Origin: an uncultured Arenicella sp. | GTDB taxonomy: Bacteria; Pseudomonadota; Gammaproteobacteria; Arenicellales; Arenicellaceae | Direction of reading: 5' to 3' | Length of the DNA: 35,826 nt | Assembly (NCBI GenBank): GCA_937973905.1 | Contig: CALJJR010000135.1 | Location: 1-35,826, forward strand | Part shown: one piece after another, positions 1-8,220 of the stretch | Numbering within the stretch: position 1 is the stretch's first letter | Layout: every line of letters starts with the position of its first letter | Program-made: the position numbers and the translations under genes | The notes under the pieces: model-generated | Database searches by the model: none | Told to the model about the DNA's origin: nothing | The model's input: the letters and a program-made list of their open reading frames with translations, nothing else

Positions 1-1094
1 GGATGTTCTAGCAAAAACGAATCATGACCAAAGGGCGATTCGATTTCGGCGTAGCTCACATTTAAGTTGTTGGTATGCAAAGCACGCACAATCTCCTGCG
101 ATCGTTCGGGTATGAAGCGCCAATCGCTGGTGAAAGAAACCACCAAAAAATTTGCTGTTGCTGATGCAAGCGCGGCGGCAAGATTCCCGTCATGTGCTGA
201 CGCTGGGTCAAAATAATCCAGCGCTTTGGTCATTAGCAAATAAGTGTTTGCATCGAAGGTGTTGACGAAGCGTTGGCCTTGATAACGTAAGTAACTCTCG
301 ACTTCGAATTCTGGGTTGTAGGCGTACTCCAATCGTTGTTTTTCTCGTAAGGAGCGACCAAATTTTTGCGCCATTAGATCATCAGAGAGATACGTCATAT
401 GCCCAAGCATGCGCGCTATGCGCAAACCACGTGCGGGGGTCACATCATGCTGGTAATAATTTCCGTCATGAAAATCTGGGTCAGTGCGGATAGCTTGCCG
501 AGCTACGTCGTTAAAGCCAATGTTTTGGGCGCTTAACTTGGCCGCTGAGGCGATGATGAGTGCATGTTGTATTCGCTCTGGGTGTCGAATCGACCATTCA
601 AGAACCTGCATACCGCCAAGGCTCCCGCCTACGGCTGCAGCCCAAGTTTTTATGCCTAGATGATCCGCCAGCTGGCATTGACTGGTTACCCAGTCGCAGA
701 CCGTCACAATTGGGAAGTCGGGACCAAAGGGTTGCTTGGTTTTTGGGTTGATGCTCGCTGGCCCAGTGCTGCCATTGCAGCCACCAATATTGTTGCTGCA
801 AACCACGAAAAATTTCCGCGTGTCTACTGGCTTGCCAGGGCCGATTAAAGTGTCCCACCAACCTAGTGACTTTTCTTTGTTGGCATGAGTGCCTGCCGCA
901 TGGTGATCGCCACTCAGTGCGTGACAAATTAGGATCGCGTTGTCGGCATTGGCGTTTAATTTCCCGTAGGTCTCATAGGTCAGATCATAGCCATCGAGCA
1001 CGCCGCCACTTTCCAATTGCAGCCGTTGGTCGAAGCGGATTGTGCTTGGTGACACATCTCCGACCGAGCCTGCATTTAAAGGTGCAGAAGACAT
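1..1094 (-). CDS. metX: Homoserine O-acyltransferase MetX (partial, 3' end outside window)
   Basis: The product is an alpha/beta-hydrolase-fold enzyme that acylates homoserine in methionine biosynthesis. Translating the minus strand from the ATG at 1094 gives 364 open residues before the window edge, and the family is about 380 long, so only the C-terminal tip is missing. The catalytic triad is visible: Ser158 in GGSLGGMQ, Asp324 in TSDWRF and His357 in FGHDSF. The family signature [12 protein letters not shown] lies at about 101-112. Non-enteric gammaproteobacteria use MetX-type proteins with either succinyl-CoA or acetyl-CoA, and I cannot decide the acyl donor by eye. yggT lies 45 bp upstream on the same strand. 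metW often follows metX in this gene order and may lie just outside the window. Confidence 0.93.
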   Translation of the reverse strand, partial: MSSAPLNAGSVGDVSPSTIRFDQRLQLESGGVLDGYDLTYETYGKLNANADNAILICHALSGDHHAAGTHANKEKSLGWWDTLIGPGKPVDTRKFFVVCSNNIGGCNGSTGPASINPKTKQPFGPDFPIVTVCDWVTSQCQLADHLGIKTWAAAVGGSLGGMQVLEWSIRHPERIQHALIIASAAKLSAQNIGFNDVARQAIRTDPDFHDGNYYQHDVTPARGLRIARMLGHMTYLSDDLMAQKFGRSLREKQRLEYAYNPEFEVESYLRYQGQRFVNTFDANTYLLMTKALDYFDPASAHDGNLAAALASATANFLVVSFTSDWRFIPERSQEIVRALHTNNLNVSYAEIESPFGHDSFLLEH

Positions 1095-1139
1095 GACGGA
1101 ATTAATTCTTACCGACTTCTTGCAGGTCGGTGAATGTCA

Positions 1140-1709
1140 TTAAATAAAACACTGGTATAACCAAGGGCAGGTTTGATTTAAAAATTGCAAACCAAGCTGG
1201 AGCAAGATAATTACAAAGATGGGCGAGATGTCCAAACCAGCAATCGGTGGAATGAGCCTTTGAAATGGCGCCATGATGGGCTGCGCGATTGACTGCGCAA
1301 CGGTCACCAAAGGGTGCGCTGAGTATGGGTTAATCCAACTGGCGATGATGCTCACGATTATTGCGGCAAAAAACAGATATACGCTGCACCTTAGTACCTC
1401 GAAGATTGAGAAAACCACTAAGTTTAGAATTGGCGGCACGCCACCCTGAATTAAAACCAGAAGCGTAGTTTTGAGTGCAGCAATTAAGAGCGCGAGCACA
1501 ATAGTGGCAGTATCGACTAGGCCGATACTTGGCAAAACACGCCGCAAAGGCACAACAACAGGATTGGTAGTAGTGATCAAAAAATGCCCCACTTGATTGC
1601 GAAAATTAGCCCGCACCCATTGCATCCAAAACCGGAGCAGCACTACATATAGTGCGAGCCCAACAAGTGCTTCTACCAAATAGCTACTGGCGTTAATAAG
1701 GTAATTCAT
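1140..1709 (-). CDS. yggT: YggT family integral membrane protein
   Basis: This 189-residue hydrophobic protein has two YGGT domains. Each has paired membrane segments and a short conserved stretch: near residues 30-60 (FRNQVGHFLITTTNPVVVPLRRVLP), and again near 125-160, where an SWINPYSAHPLV-type segment is followed by QPIMAPFQRLIPP. The family sits in the inner membrane and has been linked to osmotic tolerance and cell-envelope upkeep, but its molecular role is not established. It lies 21 bp downstream of proC and upstream of metX on the same strand. This yggS-proC-yggT order is conserved in many gammaproteobacteria. Length and architecture are normal for the family. Confidence 0.92.
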   Translation of the reverse strand: MNYLINASSYLVEALVGLALYVVLLRFWMQWVRANFRNQVGHFLITTTNPVVVPLRRVLPSIGLVDTATIVLALLIAALKTTLLVLIQGGVPPILNLVVFSIFEVLRCSVYLFFAAIIVSIIASWINPYSAHPLVTVAQSIAQPIMAPFQRLIPPIAGLDISPIFVIILLQLGLQFLNQTCPWLYQCFI

Positions 1710-1730
1710 AAGGGAGTCGTTGTGTTTTTA

Positions 1731-2546
1731 CTAGGCGCCAAGTTCATCGGCGAGCTGTGCAGCGCGTTCGCTCGCTGCGGCAACTGCTGCTTCGATAGCT
1801 GAGGGTACACCATGTTGACGTAAAGCGGCTACTGCCTGTTCGGTTGTTCCGCCCGGCAACAGCATATCTTCGATCATCTGTGGAAGTTCTTTCTCGCTGT
1901 GGGCGATCATGCCGGCGGTGCCGCGCGCTGTTTGTAAAGCCAGGGTCTTGGCCGCAGACGCAGACATGCCGCGCTTGACTGCCGCTTCGATCATGCTTTG
2001 AACGAACAGCATAAAGTATGCTGGGCCGCTACCGGACAGGGCCGTTACTAAATCCAAGTCCGATTCGTTCTCTACCCATGCGATTTCGCCTATGGCTTGA
2101 AAAATGCCGTTGACGAGTGATTTTTGGTTCTCACTAACGCCATCGAAGGCAAACAATCCTGTCACTCCTTCGCCAATCACCGAAGGCGTATTTGGCATGC
2201 TACGCACAATACTGGTGTCATCTCCACACCAAGCGCGTAGAGAAGCGCATCGAATTCCAGCGGCAACCGAGATGACGAGAGGCTTGCGTTCGATAAACGG
2301 CCCTTTTAGGGGTTCTAGCACCGCTTCCAATATTTGTGGTTTCACCGATAAGATTACGATGTCGCAGTCACTCACAAGCTCTTCATTACTCCTGGCCGCT
2401 GTCACCCCATAACGATCAACTAATGTAGCCAGTTTTTCTTGGCCGCGATTGGATACCATGATTTGCTCGTATCCGTTATTTTTGAGGCCACCAACTATGG
2501 CGGCCGTCATATGCCCACCGCCGATGAAGCCGATTGAGTTTTGCAT
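1731..2546 (-). CDS. proC: Pyrroline-5-carboxylate reductase
   Basis: ProC reduces 1-pyrroline-5-carboxylate to proline with NAD(P)H, the last step of proline synthesis, in the cytosol. The 271-residue length is typical. The N-terminal Rossmann motif IGFIGGGHMTAAIVGGL is at residues 5-21. The C-terminal substrate and dimer domain carries the signatures LSGSGPAYFMLF and LPGGTTEQAVAAL. The start ATG at 2546 gives the expected N-terminus directly before the nucleotide-binding motif. It sits between yggS and yggT, all on the minus strand and probably cotranscribed. No abnormality is seen. Confidence 0.96.
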   Translation of the reverse strand: MQNSIGFIGGGHMTAAIVGGLKNNGYEQIMVSNRGQEKLATLVDRYGVTAARSNEELVSDCDIVILSVKPQILEAVLEPLKGPFIERKPLVISVAAGIRCASLRAWCGDDTSIVRSMPNTPSVIGEGVTGLFAFDGVSENQKSLVNGIFQAIGEIAWVENESDLDLVTALSGSGPAYFMLFVQSMIEAAVKRGMSASAAKTLALQTARGTAGMIAHSEKELPQMIEDMLLPGGTTEQAVAALRQHGVPSAIEAAVAAASERAAQLADELGA

Positions 2547-2608
2547 GAGAAGATTTTTGCGTGTCTGCGTAAGGGTTCTATTGTATGTGGCTAGCGGCTC
2601 GGCACCAA

Positions 2609-3301
2609 CTAATTACGCGTACCAAAAAGATCAGAGCCGATGCGAACCATAGTGCTGCCCTCTGCTATCGCCGCTTCCAAATCACTCGACATGCCCATTG
2701 ACAGAGTGTCTAAGCCGAGCTCATGTTGCTGATTGCAATGCGCGAGTAATTCGCGGGCCGCTGCAAATGGCTTGCGCTGCTGGCTAACATCCGTTCTGGC
2801 TTTTGGAATAATCATGAAGCCGCGCAACTTTAGGTTTGGCAATTCGCTAATTTGCCGGCACACGTCAGCAGCCTCGTAAGTGGTAATACCGGCTTTGCTC
2901 GCCTCGTCGTCTATGTTGATTTGTATCAAGATTTGTATCTGCTTACCAGTCGGGCATTGCTGTGCGAGACGATTGGCAATTTTTAAGCGATCAACACTAT
3001 GTACCCAATCAAAATGTTGCGCGATCAATGCGGTCTTATTTGACTGAATTTGGCCTATGTAATGCCACTGAGCGTGCTGATCTGGCAATTGCTCTTTCAT
3101 GGCGATGGCTTCTTGTAAGTAGTTATGGCCAATATGGTTGAGGCCGGCGTCAAGGAAGGCGCCAACCATTTCGACAGGTTGTTGCTTTGCGGCGCCAACC
3201 AACGCAACCTCATGACGTTGGCGGCCCGCGTTGCTGGCAGCAGAATTGATCCGCGCTTGCATGGCAGAGAGCCGCTGCGCCGCGTAATCGTTGTCATTCA
3301 T
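2609..3301 (-). CDS. yggS: YggS/PLPBP family pyridoxal-phosphate homeostasis protein
   Basis: This is a single-domain alanine-racemase-like TIM barrel that binds pyridoxal phosphate and buffers its free level, without known enzyme activity. From the ATG at 3301 it is 230 residues, the usual length. The frame stays open upstream to an ATG at 3400, but those 33 residues are not part of the family, so I reject the longer start. The PLP lysine lies in the LVGAAKQQP segment near residue 38. The signatures HYIGQIQSNK and LSMGMSSDLEAAIAEGSTMVRIGSDLFG are present. It is divergent from pilT across about 235 bp, as in many gammaproteobacteria. Confidence 0.95.
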   Translation of the reverse strand: MNDNDYAAQRLSAMQARINSAASNAGRQRHEVALVGAAKQQPVEMVGAFLDAGLNHIGHNYLQEAIAMKEQLPDQHAQWHYIGQIQSNKTALIAQHFDWVHSVDRLKIANRLAQQCPTGKQIQILIQINIDDEASKAGITTYEAADVCRQISELPNLKLRGFMIIPKARTDVSQQRKPFAAARELLAHCNQQHELGLDTLSMGMSSDLEAAIAEGSTMVRIGSDLFGTRN

Positions 3302-3537
3302 CGTGATTTTCTGGTTATACTTAAGAAAAAGTTTAACTGTGTGTGCGTAGCTTATTGATTGCACTGCAAAAATACTCCTAAGCAAGAGCACATGACTCAA
3401 CTATAGCATTCCGAGTCTAGCGTCTAAGTTAAAGAATTGAATAAAGTCTGTATTGGCGATCAACTAACGTGAAGAGCCGTTGTGAGAGCTAACTTTAGAA
3501 AAGAGTACGTAGAATAATAAAACCAAGGTAGAGAAGT

Positions 3538-4575
3538 ATGGATATCGCCGAGCTATTGGCTTTTGCGCAGAAAAACAAAGCATCCGATTTGCATTTATCG
3601 GCGGGCTTACCTCCGATGATTCGCGTTGATGGGGACATGAAGCGGATAAATCTGCCCACGTTGGATGATGAGACGGTCTTAAAGATGATTCTCGACATCA
3701 TGAACGACAATCAACGCAAAACCTACGAAGAAAATCTCGAAGTGGATTTTTCGTTTGAGATACCTAATGTCGCACGCTTTAGGGTTAACGCGTTTAATCA
3801 AGATCGTGGCCCAGCGGCGGTGTTCAGAACGATTCCGTCGGTGGTATTGAGCTTGGAAGATCTCGATGCTCCGTTAGTGTTTAAAGAGATTTGCCAAAAA
3901 CCGCGAGGTTTGGTGTTAGTAACCGGCCCAACGGGCTCTGGTAAATCCACGACTCTCGCCGCGATGGTTGATTTCATCAACGAGAAGAGCCGCATGCATA
4001 TCTTGACGGTTGAAGATCCAATCGAATTTGTGCATCAAAGCAAAAAGTCTCTGATCAATCAACGTGAGCTGCACGAAAATACGCACTCGTTTGAAAACGC
4101 CTTACGGTCCGCCTTACGTGAAGACCCTGATGTGATCTTGGTTGGCGAGCTTCGAGATCTTGAGACCATTCGTTTGGCGATGACTGCTGCCGAAACGGGT
4201 CACTTGGTAATGGGTACTTTGCACACCACATCAGCGCCAAAAACCATCGATCGTATTGTTGATGTATTCCCCGCCGAAGAAAAATCGATGGTTCGATCTA
4301 TGTTGTCAGAATCGATCCAAGCAGTTATTGCGCAAACCTTACTTAAGCGCGTTGGCGGCGGACGAATCGCGGCGCACGAAATTATGATTGGTACACCTGC
4401 AATTCGAAACTTGATTCGTGAGGACAAGATTGCGCAAATGTATTCAATGATCCAAACCGGTCAGTCAGAAGGCATGCAAACTCTGGATCAGTGTTTAGAG
4501 AATCTAGTGCGCGACAGATTGATTACGTCGGGTGATGCGCGTCGTCGCGCGGTCGACAAATCTAAATTTATGTAG
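3538..4575 (+). CDS. pilT: Type IV pilus retraction ATPase PilT
   Basis: PilT is the hexameric cytosolic motor that powers pilus retraction and twitching motility. The product is 345 residues, as expected. The Walker A motif GPTGSGKST spans about 130-138. The Asp box (LTVEDPIEF), Walker B (DPDVILVGELRDLETI) and His box (TGHLVMGTLHTTSA) follow in order. A purine-rich ribosome site (ggtagagaag) precedes the ATG. pilU follows after 33 bp on the same strand, so the two are likely cotranscribed. The long gap to the divergent yggS start should hold the promoters of both, but I could not pick a convincing -35/-10 pair. Confidence 0.97.
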   Translation: MDIAELLAFAQKNKASDLHLSAGLPPMIRVDGDMKRINLPTLDDETVLKMILDIMNDNQRKTYEENLEVDFSFEIPNVARFRVNAFNQDRGPAAVFRTIPSVVLSLEDLDAPLVFKEICQKPRGLVLVTGPTGSGKSTTLAAMVDFINEKSRMHILTVEDPIEFVHQSKKSLINQRELHENTHSFENALRSALREDPDVILVGELRDLETIRLAMTAAETGHLVMGTLHTTSAPKTIDRIVDVFPAEEKSMVRSMLSESIQAVIAQTLLKRVGGGRIAAHEIMIGTPAIRNLIREDKIAQMYSMIQTGQSEGMQTLDQCLENLVRDRLITSGDARRRAVDKSKFM

Positions 4576-4608
4576 TCCGAGTTTTACGACTCGCCGAGGA
4601 GAACCTCT

Positions 4609-5745
4609 ATGTACAAAATGGCCGACCTATTGCGCGCGATGATGGTTAAGAATGCATCTGATCTATTCATTACCGCGAACGCCACCCCCAGTTTTAAAGT
4701 CGATGGCAAAATTTTCCCAATTGCAGGCGATCCGCTAACGGGAAAAGATTCGCAAGAGCTTTGCTACAGCATTATGAATGAGGAGCAGCGGCGGATTTTT
4801 GAAGGCGAGAAAGAATGTAATTTCGCTATCCACCCAAAACAAATCGGTCGATTCCGCGTCAACGTTTTTATTCAACAAGACAATGTCGGCATGGTCTTAC
4901 GCGCCATTAAAACGCAAATTCCAACCGTTGAAGAATTGATGATTCCAGCGGTGCTGAAAAAAATGATCATGCGCAAGCGTGGTCTGTTGATCTTTGTAGG
5001 TGGTACCGGTACTGGTAAGAGTACCTCGATGGCGGCCTTGGTTGATTACCGTAACCGCAATGCGCAAGACCACATTGTTACGATCGAAGATCCAATCGAA
5101 TACCTGCATACACATAAAAAATCGATTATCACCCAACGTGAAGTAGGGGTTGATACCGACTCATTCGAAATTGCTTTGATCAATGCGATGCGGCAAGCGC
5201 CCGATGTGATTCAAATTGGTGAGATTCGTACCAGAGAAACCATGGACGCGGCGATTGTGTTTTCTGAAACCGGTCATTTATGTATCGCAACCTTGCACGC
5301 GAACAACTCGTATCAAGCACTTGATCGGATATTCAACTTCTTTCCTTCTGATCGGCGTGACCAATTGGCGATGGATCTATCGCTGAATTTATATGGGCTG
5401 GTTTCCCAGCGCTTGTTGCCGATAAAAGGTAAAGAGGGTCGGGTGCCAGCTGTGGAAGTCATGATTAACAGCCCAATGATTGCCGATATGATTAAGGATC
5501 ACCGCATTGACGAGATTCGCTCTGCGATCGAGCGTTCAACTGAATGGGGCATGCAGACTTTTGACCAGTCGTTGTTCTCACTGCATGAGCACGATCTCAT
5601 CACCTATGAAGACGCAATAAAAAATGCAGAGTCTGAAAACGATCTACGTTTAGCGATCAAACTGCGTGGCAAAGACGCAGCCAAAACGGAATTCGGTGAA
5701 ACCCTAGCTGGTGTAGGCGTCGAAGACGACGACTACGATTATTAG
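4609..5745 (+). CDS. pilU: PilT paralogue PilU, type IV pilus retraction ATPase
   Basis: PilU is an accessory retraction ATPase that works with PilT at the pilus base. The product is 378 residues, longer than PilT because of an acidic C-terminal tail ending in EDDDYDY. The Walker A motif GGTGTGKST is at about 131-139. The Asp box (VTIEDPIEYLH), Walker B-like segment (APDVIQIGEIRTRETMD) and His box (TGHLCIATLHANNS) follow. The ribosome site gaggagaa lies 5-12 bases before the ATG at 4609 and supports this start over the in-frame ATG three codons later. No terminator directly follows the stop; a repeat array begins about 50 bp downstream. Confidence 0.96.
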   Translation: MYKMADLLRAMMVKNASDLFITANATPSFKVDGKIFPIAGDPLTGKDSQELCYSIMNEEQRRIFEGEKECNFAIHPKQIGRFRVNVFIQQDNVGMVLRAIKTQIPTVEELMIPAVLKKMIMRKRGLLIFVGGTGTGKSTSMAALVDYRNRNAQDHIVTIEDPIEYLHTHKKSIITQREVGVDTDSFEIALINAMRQAPDVIQIGEIRTRETMDAAIVFSETGHLCIATLHANNSYQALDRIFNFFPSDRRDQLAMDLSLNLYGLVSQRLLPIKGKEGRVPAVEVMINSPMIADMIKDHRIDEIRSAIERSTEWGMQTFDQSLFSLHEHDLITYEDAIKNAESENDLRLAIKLRGKDAAKTEFGETLAGVGVEDDDYDY

Positions 5746-5794
5746 TAGATAGAGCCGCGAAACCTCGATGGTTGCTGTTAATGCGAACCATTGC

Positions 5795-6019
5795 GGAATA
5801 GCGCCCGCGGCGAATCAAACAGACATAAAAGTCGAGTCCTGGATAATCGGTGATAGCGAGGACTAACCCGGAATAGCGCCCGCGGCGAATCAAACAGACA
5901 TAAAAGTCGAGTCCTGGATAATCGGTGATCGCGCGGCCCATCACAGAAAAGCGCCTGCGGCGAAAAGAACAGACATAAAAGTCGAGTCCTAGATAGTCGG
6001 TGACAACGAGGACTAACCC
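5795..6019. repeat. Three tandem 75-bp intergenic repeats
   Basis: Three head-to-tail copies start at 5795, 5870 and 5945, each exactly 75 bp, with a 6-bp stub (ggaata) of a fourth at 6020. Copies 1 and 2 are nearly identical over their first 60 bases; copy 3 is more diverged. The most conserved core contains gacataaaagtcgagtcct. Copies 1 and 3 carry an inverted repeat, AGTCCT with AGGACT (5835-5840 with 5859-5864 in copy 1). Each copy also has a short CGCC-cgc-GGCG type dyad, so the unit can fold like a REP element. Because 75 is divisible by three, the minus strand has an open frame with a 25-residue repeat across the array. I take that as a by-product. Confidence 0.9.
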
Positions 6020-6030
6020 GGAATAAAAAA

Positions 6031-6064
6031 AACCTTCTGGAGGGGTTGGGATCTCCAGAAGGTT
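6031..6064 (-). terminator. Rho-independent terminator, minus strand
   Basis: The arms AACCTTCTGGAG (6031-6042) and CTCCAGAAGGTT (6053-6064) pair perfectly over 12 bp with a 10-base loop. On the minus strand the hairpin is followed by a run of at least seven T (the A-run at 6024-6030 on the plus strand). On the plus strand the bases after the hairpin are A-rich, so it should work mainly for leftward transcripts. It lies about 345 bp beyond the stop of the nearest minus-strand gene, the fructosamine-kinase-family gene. Confidence 0.85.
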
Positions 6065-6407
6065 TAAAAATAAGGGATTTATACCCCCCAATGACTCGAA
6101 TCTAAAACACGGGTTGGAGTTGTTTTAAATTCGAGGCAAACTTATAGCAGGCGAGTACGGTGATTATCCCTGAGCATCCACTATGTTTGCGTACGCAAAC
6201 CGGTACCCCCTGAAAACCCAATACAGCCTTGCTTTTCTTTCCCCTTGGTATTCTTGCAAAGAGAAGTCGACATCTTCTCTGTATAAAACTTTTCCGCAGC
6301 ATCCTATGGGACATCTCTGCAGCGATTAAAAGTACCTGTTTCGATCATTCCCTGCAATCCCAAGCGGTGAAAAAAACCTAGAATTTGCTCATTTTATAGA
6401 CATCTTG
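6065..6407. other. Gene-poor spacer, possible small RNA region
   Basis: I find no recognisable gene here. It lies between the minus-strand terminator and the fructosamine-kinase-family stop. A minus-strand frame at 6102-6314 encodes 70 basic residues that resemble no family I know, and its ATG has no good ribosome site. On the minus strand a TATAAAAT box at 6398-6391 could be a -10 element, although its -35 is poor. With the terminator at 6031-6064 this would bound a transcript of about 350 bases. A 7-bp hairpin (AGAGAAG/CTTCTCT) lies near 6259-6281. Confidence 0.4.
6185..6200. promoter_or_regulatory. Perfect 16-bp palindrome, possible operator
   Basis: GTTTGCGTACGCAAAC equals its own reverse complement over all 16 bases. 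It lies in a gene-poor spacer, where a protein-binding site or hairpin is plausible. I do not recognise the binding protein. It falls inside the weak 70-codon minus-strand frame at 6102-6314. Confidence 0.4.
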
Positions 6408-7295
6408 TTAAAAATCATCGAGTCTCTTCACTTGATCGCGAACAAGTGTTAAGTAACTGGCGCCAAATAAATTGAAGTGATTTAAAGCGTGATAGAGATG
6501 GTACAGCGGTTTGCGTCGCTCCGCATCGGCATGGAGAGGCAAAGTAGCGTTATAAGCCTCGTAAAACGATCGAGAGAACTCGCCAAACAATTCTGTCATT
6601 GCCAGGTCAGTTTCGCGGTCACCGAAGTATGGAGCAGGGTCATATAAGAGCGGGCGCTGTAAATCAGAGTCGAAGCTGGCATTACCCGCCCACAGGTCGC
6701 CATGCAGCAAACAAGGCTCAGGCGCATAATCGCCAAAATACATATCTAGATTTGCCCCAATAGAAGAAATCTGGAGCTGCTCTTTTCTAGACAGCCCATT
6801 TTTTATTGCTTGATTGAGTTGTGGGAGCAGTCGTTGATGCCAGTAAAACGTCTGCCAATCTTGGGTCCAATCGTTGTGCTGTAGATTCAAACCGATATGG
6901 TTATTTCGCTGCCAACCAAATTCTGAATGCGTGATTTGATGTTGTTTTGCCAGCAGTTCGCCGAGGGATGCTGCTGCCTCTGCAGGCATCGGTCCCAGAG
7001 TGTGGTGTGATATCAACAATAGGCAGATTTCGTCACTGGCAATAAAGTTGAGCGGCTTCGGGTAGGCGCAAGGGAGCAACTGCTCAAACTGTTGTAGAGA
7101 GAAATATTCCCCCGCCAATACCCTAGAGTGTTCTGAATGATTTACTTTTACGAAGAACTTTGGTTCTTGAGTTTCTCTATCAACAAGAGAAAAGCTGTGA
7201 TGAATATCGCCGCCAGAGCGAGGCGTGGGGGTGAGATTTTGGCCAGCATATCCTGCTGAATCTAGGAGCGCCAAAACCTGTTGTTCTGAGATCAC
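6408..7295 (-). CDS. Fructosamine kinase family protein
   Basis: The 295-residue product belongs to the fructosamine-3-kinase/ketosamine kinase family, which has a protein-kinase-like fold and phosphorylates sugar adducts on amines (deglycation). The catalytic loop LLHGDLWAGN and the metal-binding segment LLYDPAPYFGDRETDLAMTELFG are intact. The ATP-binding lysine lies in FFVKVNHSEH near residue 50. The start is GTG at 7295, only 7 bp after the gluQ stop, so the two are translationally linked. The physiological substrate of bacterial members is mostly unknown. It is the last gene of the minus-strand run that begins with bufA. Confidence 0.88.
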   Translation of the reverse strand: MISEQQVLALLDSAGYAGQNLTPTPRSGGDIHHSFSLVDRETQEPKFFVKVNHSEHSRVLAGEYFSLQQFEQLLPCAYPKPLNFIASDEICLLLISHHTLGPMPAEAAASLGELLAKQHQITHSEFGWQRNNHIGLNLQHNDWTQDWQTFYWHQRLLPQLNQAIKNGLSRKEQLQISSIGANLDMYFGDYAPEPCLLHGDLWAGNASFDSDLQRPLLYDPAPYFGDRETDLAMTELFGEFSRSFYEAYNATLPLHADAERRKPLYHLYHALNHFNLFGASYLTLVRDQVKRLDDF

Positions 7296-7302
7296 GTCGG
7301 TG

Positions 7303-8217
7303 CTATCGATGGGCCTGTAAACGCACCTGCAAGGCGTCGTGGCTCAGCTCCGTTAAAAGTTCCTGAGCACTCAATGGTTGCGCACAATCAATGAGGCCCA
7401 GCTCGCAAGCGAACTTGCCGATTAGATCCGCCGCATTTTTGCCTTCAGCACGCCAACTATCTACTGAAAATGAACCATCTCGTTTCGCCATTCGTTCGCC
7501 GCTTGCATCGAGCACTAGAGGCACGTGCCAGTATTCGATTGGCTCTCGTTGTGGCCTTAGAAGACTTGCCAGATACAACTGTCGACCAGTGCTATCCGAC
7601 AAATCAGCGCCTCTTAAAACATGGCTGATGTTTTGCTCAAGATCATCCACTACCACGGCGAGCTGATAGGCATGCAAGTCATCTGCTCTTTTGATCACAA
7701 AATCTCCCACGTCAGCTGACAAGCATTCGTTTTGCTGACCGAGTACGCCATCTGAGTATTTGATCTCATGATCCTGAACGCGCAGACGTAGGGCAGGGGT
7801 TTTCTTCGTTGCGCGTTCTCTGCGTTCAGCATCATTGAGACTGGCGCAGTTACCGGGATAAACATGAGTTTTGCCATGTGGAGCGCTGGCGGTTTCGCGC
7901 AGTTCTTTACGCGAACAAAAACATGGGTAAACAAGTTGTTCAGCGGCTAAGGTTTGAATTGCCAGCTCGTAGGCTGCGCGTCGGCTTGACTGATAGAGAA
8001 TTGGCCCATCCCAGTCTATTCCAAGCCAATGGAGGTCGTCTAAGATTTGTTGATCGCTACCGCTTACGACACGAGGAGTGTCGAGGTCTTCCATGCGAAC
8101 GAGAAAGATTCCACCGAGCAACCTCGCCTGTAACCAAGCGAGGAGAGCGGTGCGAAGGTTGCCTAAATGCTGTGCGCCTGTGGGGCTCGGCGCGTAACGT
8201 CCTACAACCTGCTTCAA
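7303..8217 (-). CDS. gluQ: Glutamyl-Q tRNA(Asp) synthetase
   Basis: GluQ-RS (YadB) is a truncated glutamyl-tRNA-synthetase paralogue that attaches glutamate to the queuosine base of tRNA(Asp). The 304-residue product has only the catalytic part. The HIGH-like motif is in YAPSPTGAQHLGNL at residues 8-21. The zinc ligands appear as YPCFCS and YPGNC. The KMSKS-like motif is MAKRDGS. Translation seems to begin at TTG (8217), three bases after the bufD stop, with no good ribosome site, so it probably depends on coupling to bufD. In many gammaproteobacteria gluQ lies next to dksA; here it is attached to the bufferin genes. Confidence 0.93.
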   Translation of the reverse strand: MKQVVGRYAPSPTGAQHLGNLRTALLAWLQARLLGGIFLVRMEDLDTPRVVSGSDQQILDDLHWLGIDWDGPILYQSSRRAAYELAIQTLAAEQLVYPCFCSRKELRETASAPHGKTHVYPGNCASLNDAERRERATKKTPALRLRVQDHEIKYSDGVLGQQNECLSADVGDFVIKRADDLHAYQLAVVVDDLEQNISHVLRGADLSDSTGRQLYLASLLRPQREPIEYWHVPLVLDASGERMAKRDGSFSVDSWRAEGKNAADLIGKFACELGLIDCAQPLSAQELLTELSHDALQVRLQAHR

Positions 8218-8220
8218 ATG

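Noticed and set aside
3302-3400. Longer yggS start at 3400
   Set aside because: The extra 33 residues are outside the family; the 230-residue form from 3301 has the normal length.
5795-6019. CRISPR array
   Set aside because: The units are 75-bp direct tandem copies with no unique spacers, and no cas genes are present.
5657-6091. 144-residue minus-strand frame with 25-residue repeats
   Set aside because: It overlaps the end of pilU on the other strand, its repeat comes from the 75-bp DNA period, and no ribosome site or known domain is seen.
6102-6314. 70-residue minus-strand frame
   Set aside because: No family resemblance and no good ribosome site, and it contains the 16-bp palindrome. It was kept only as part of the spacer description.
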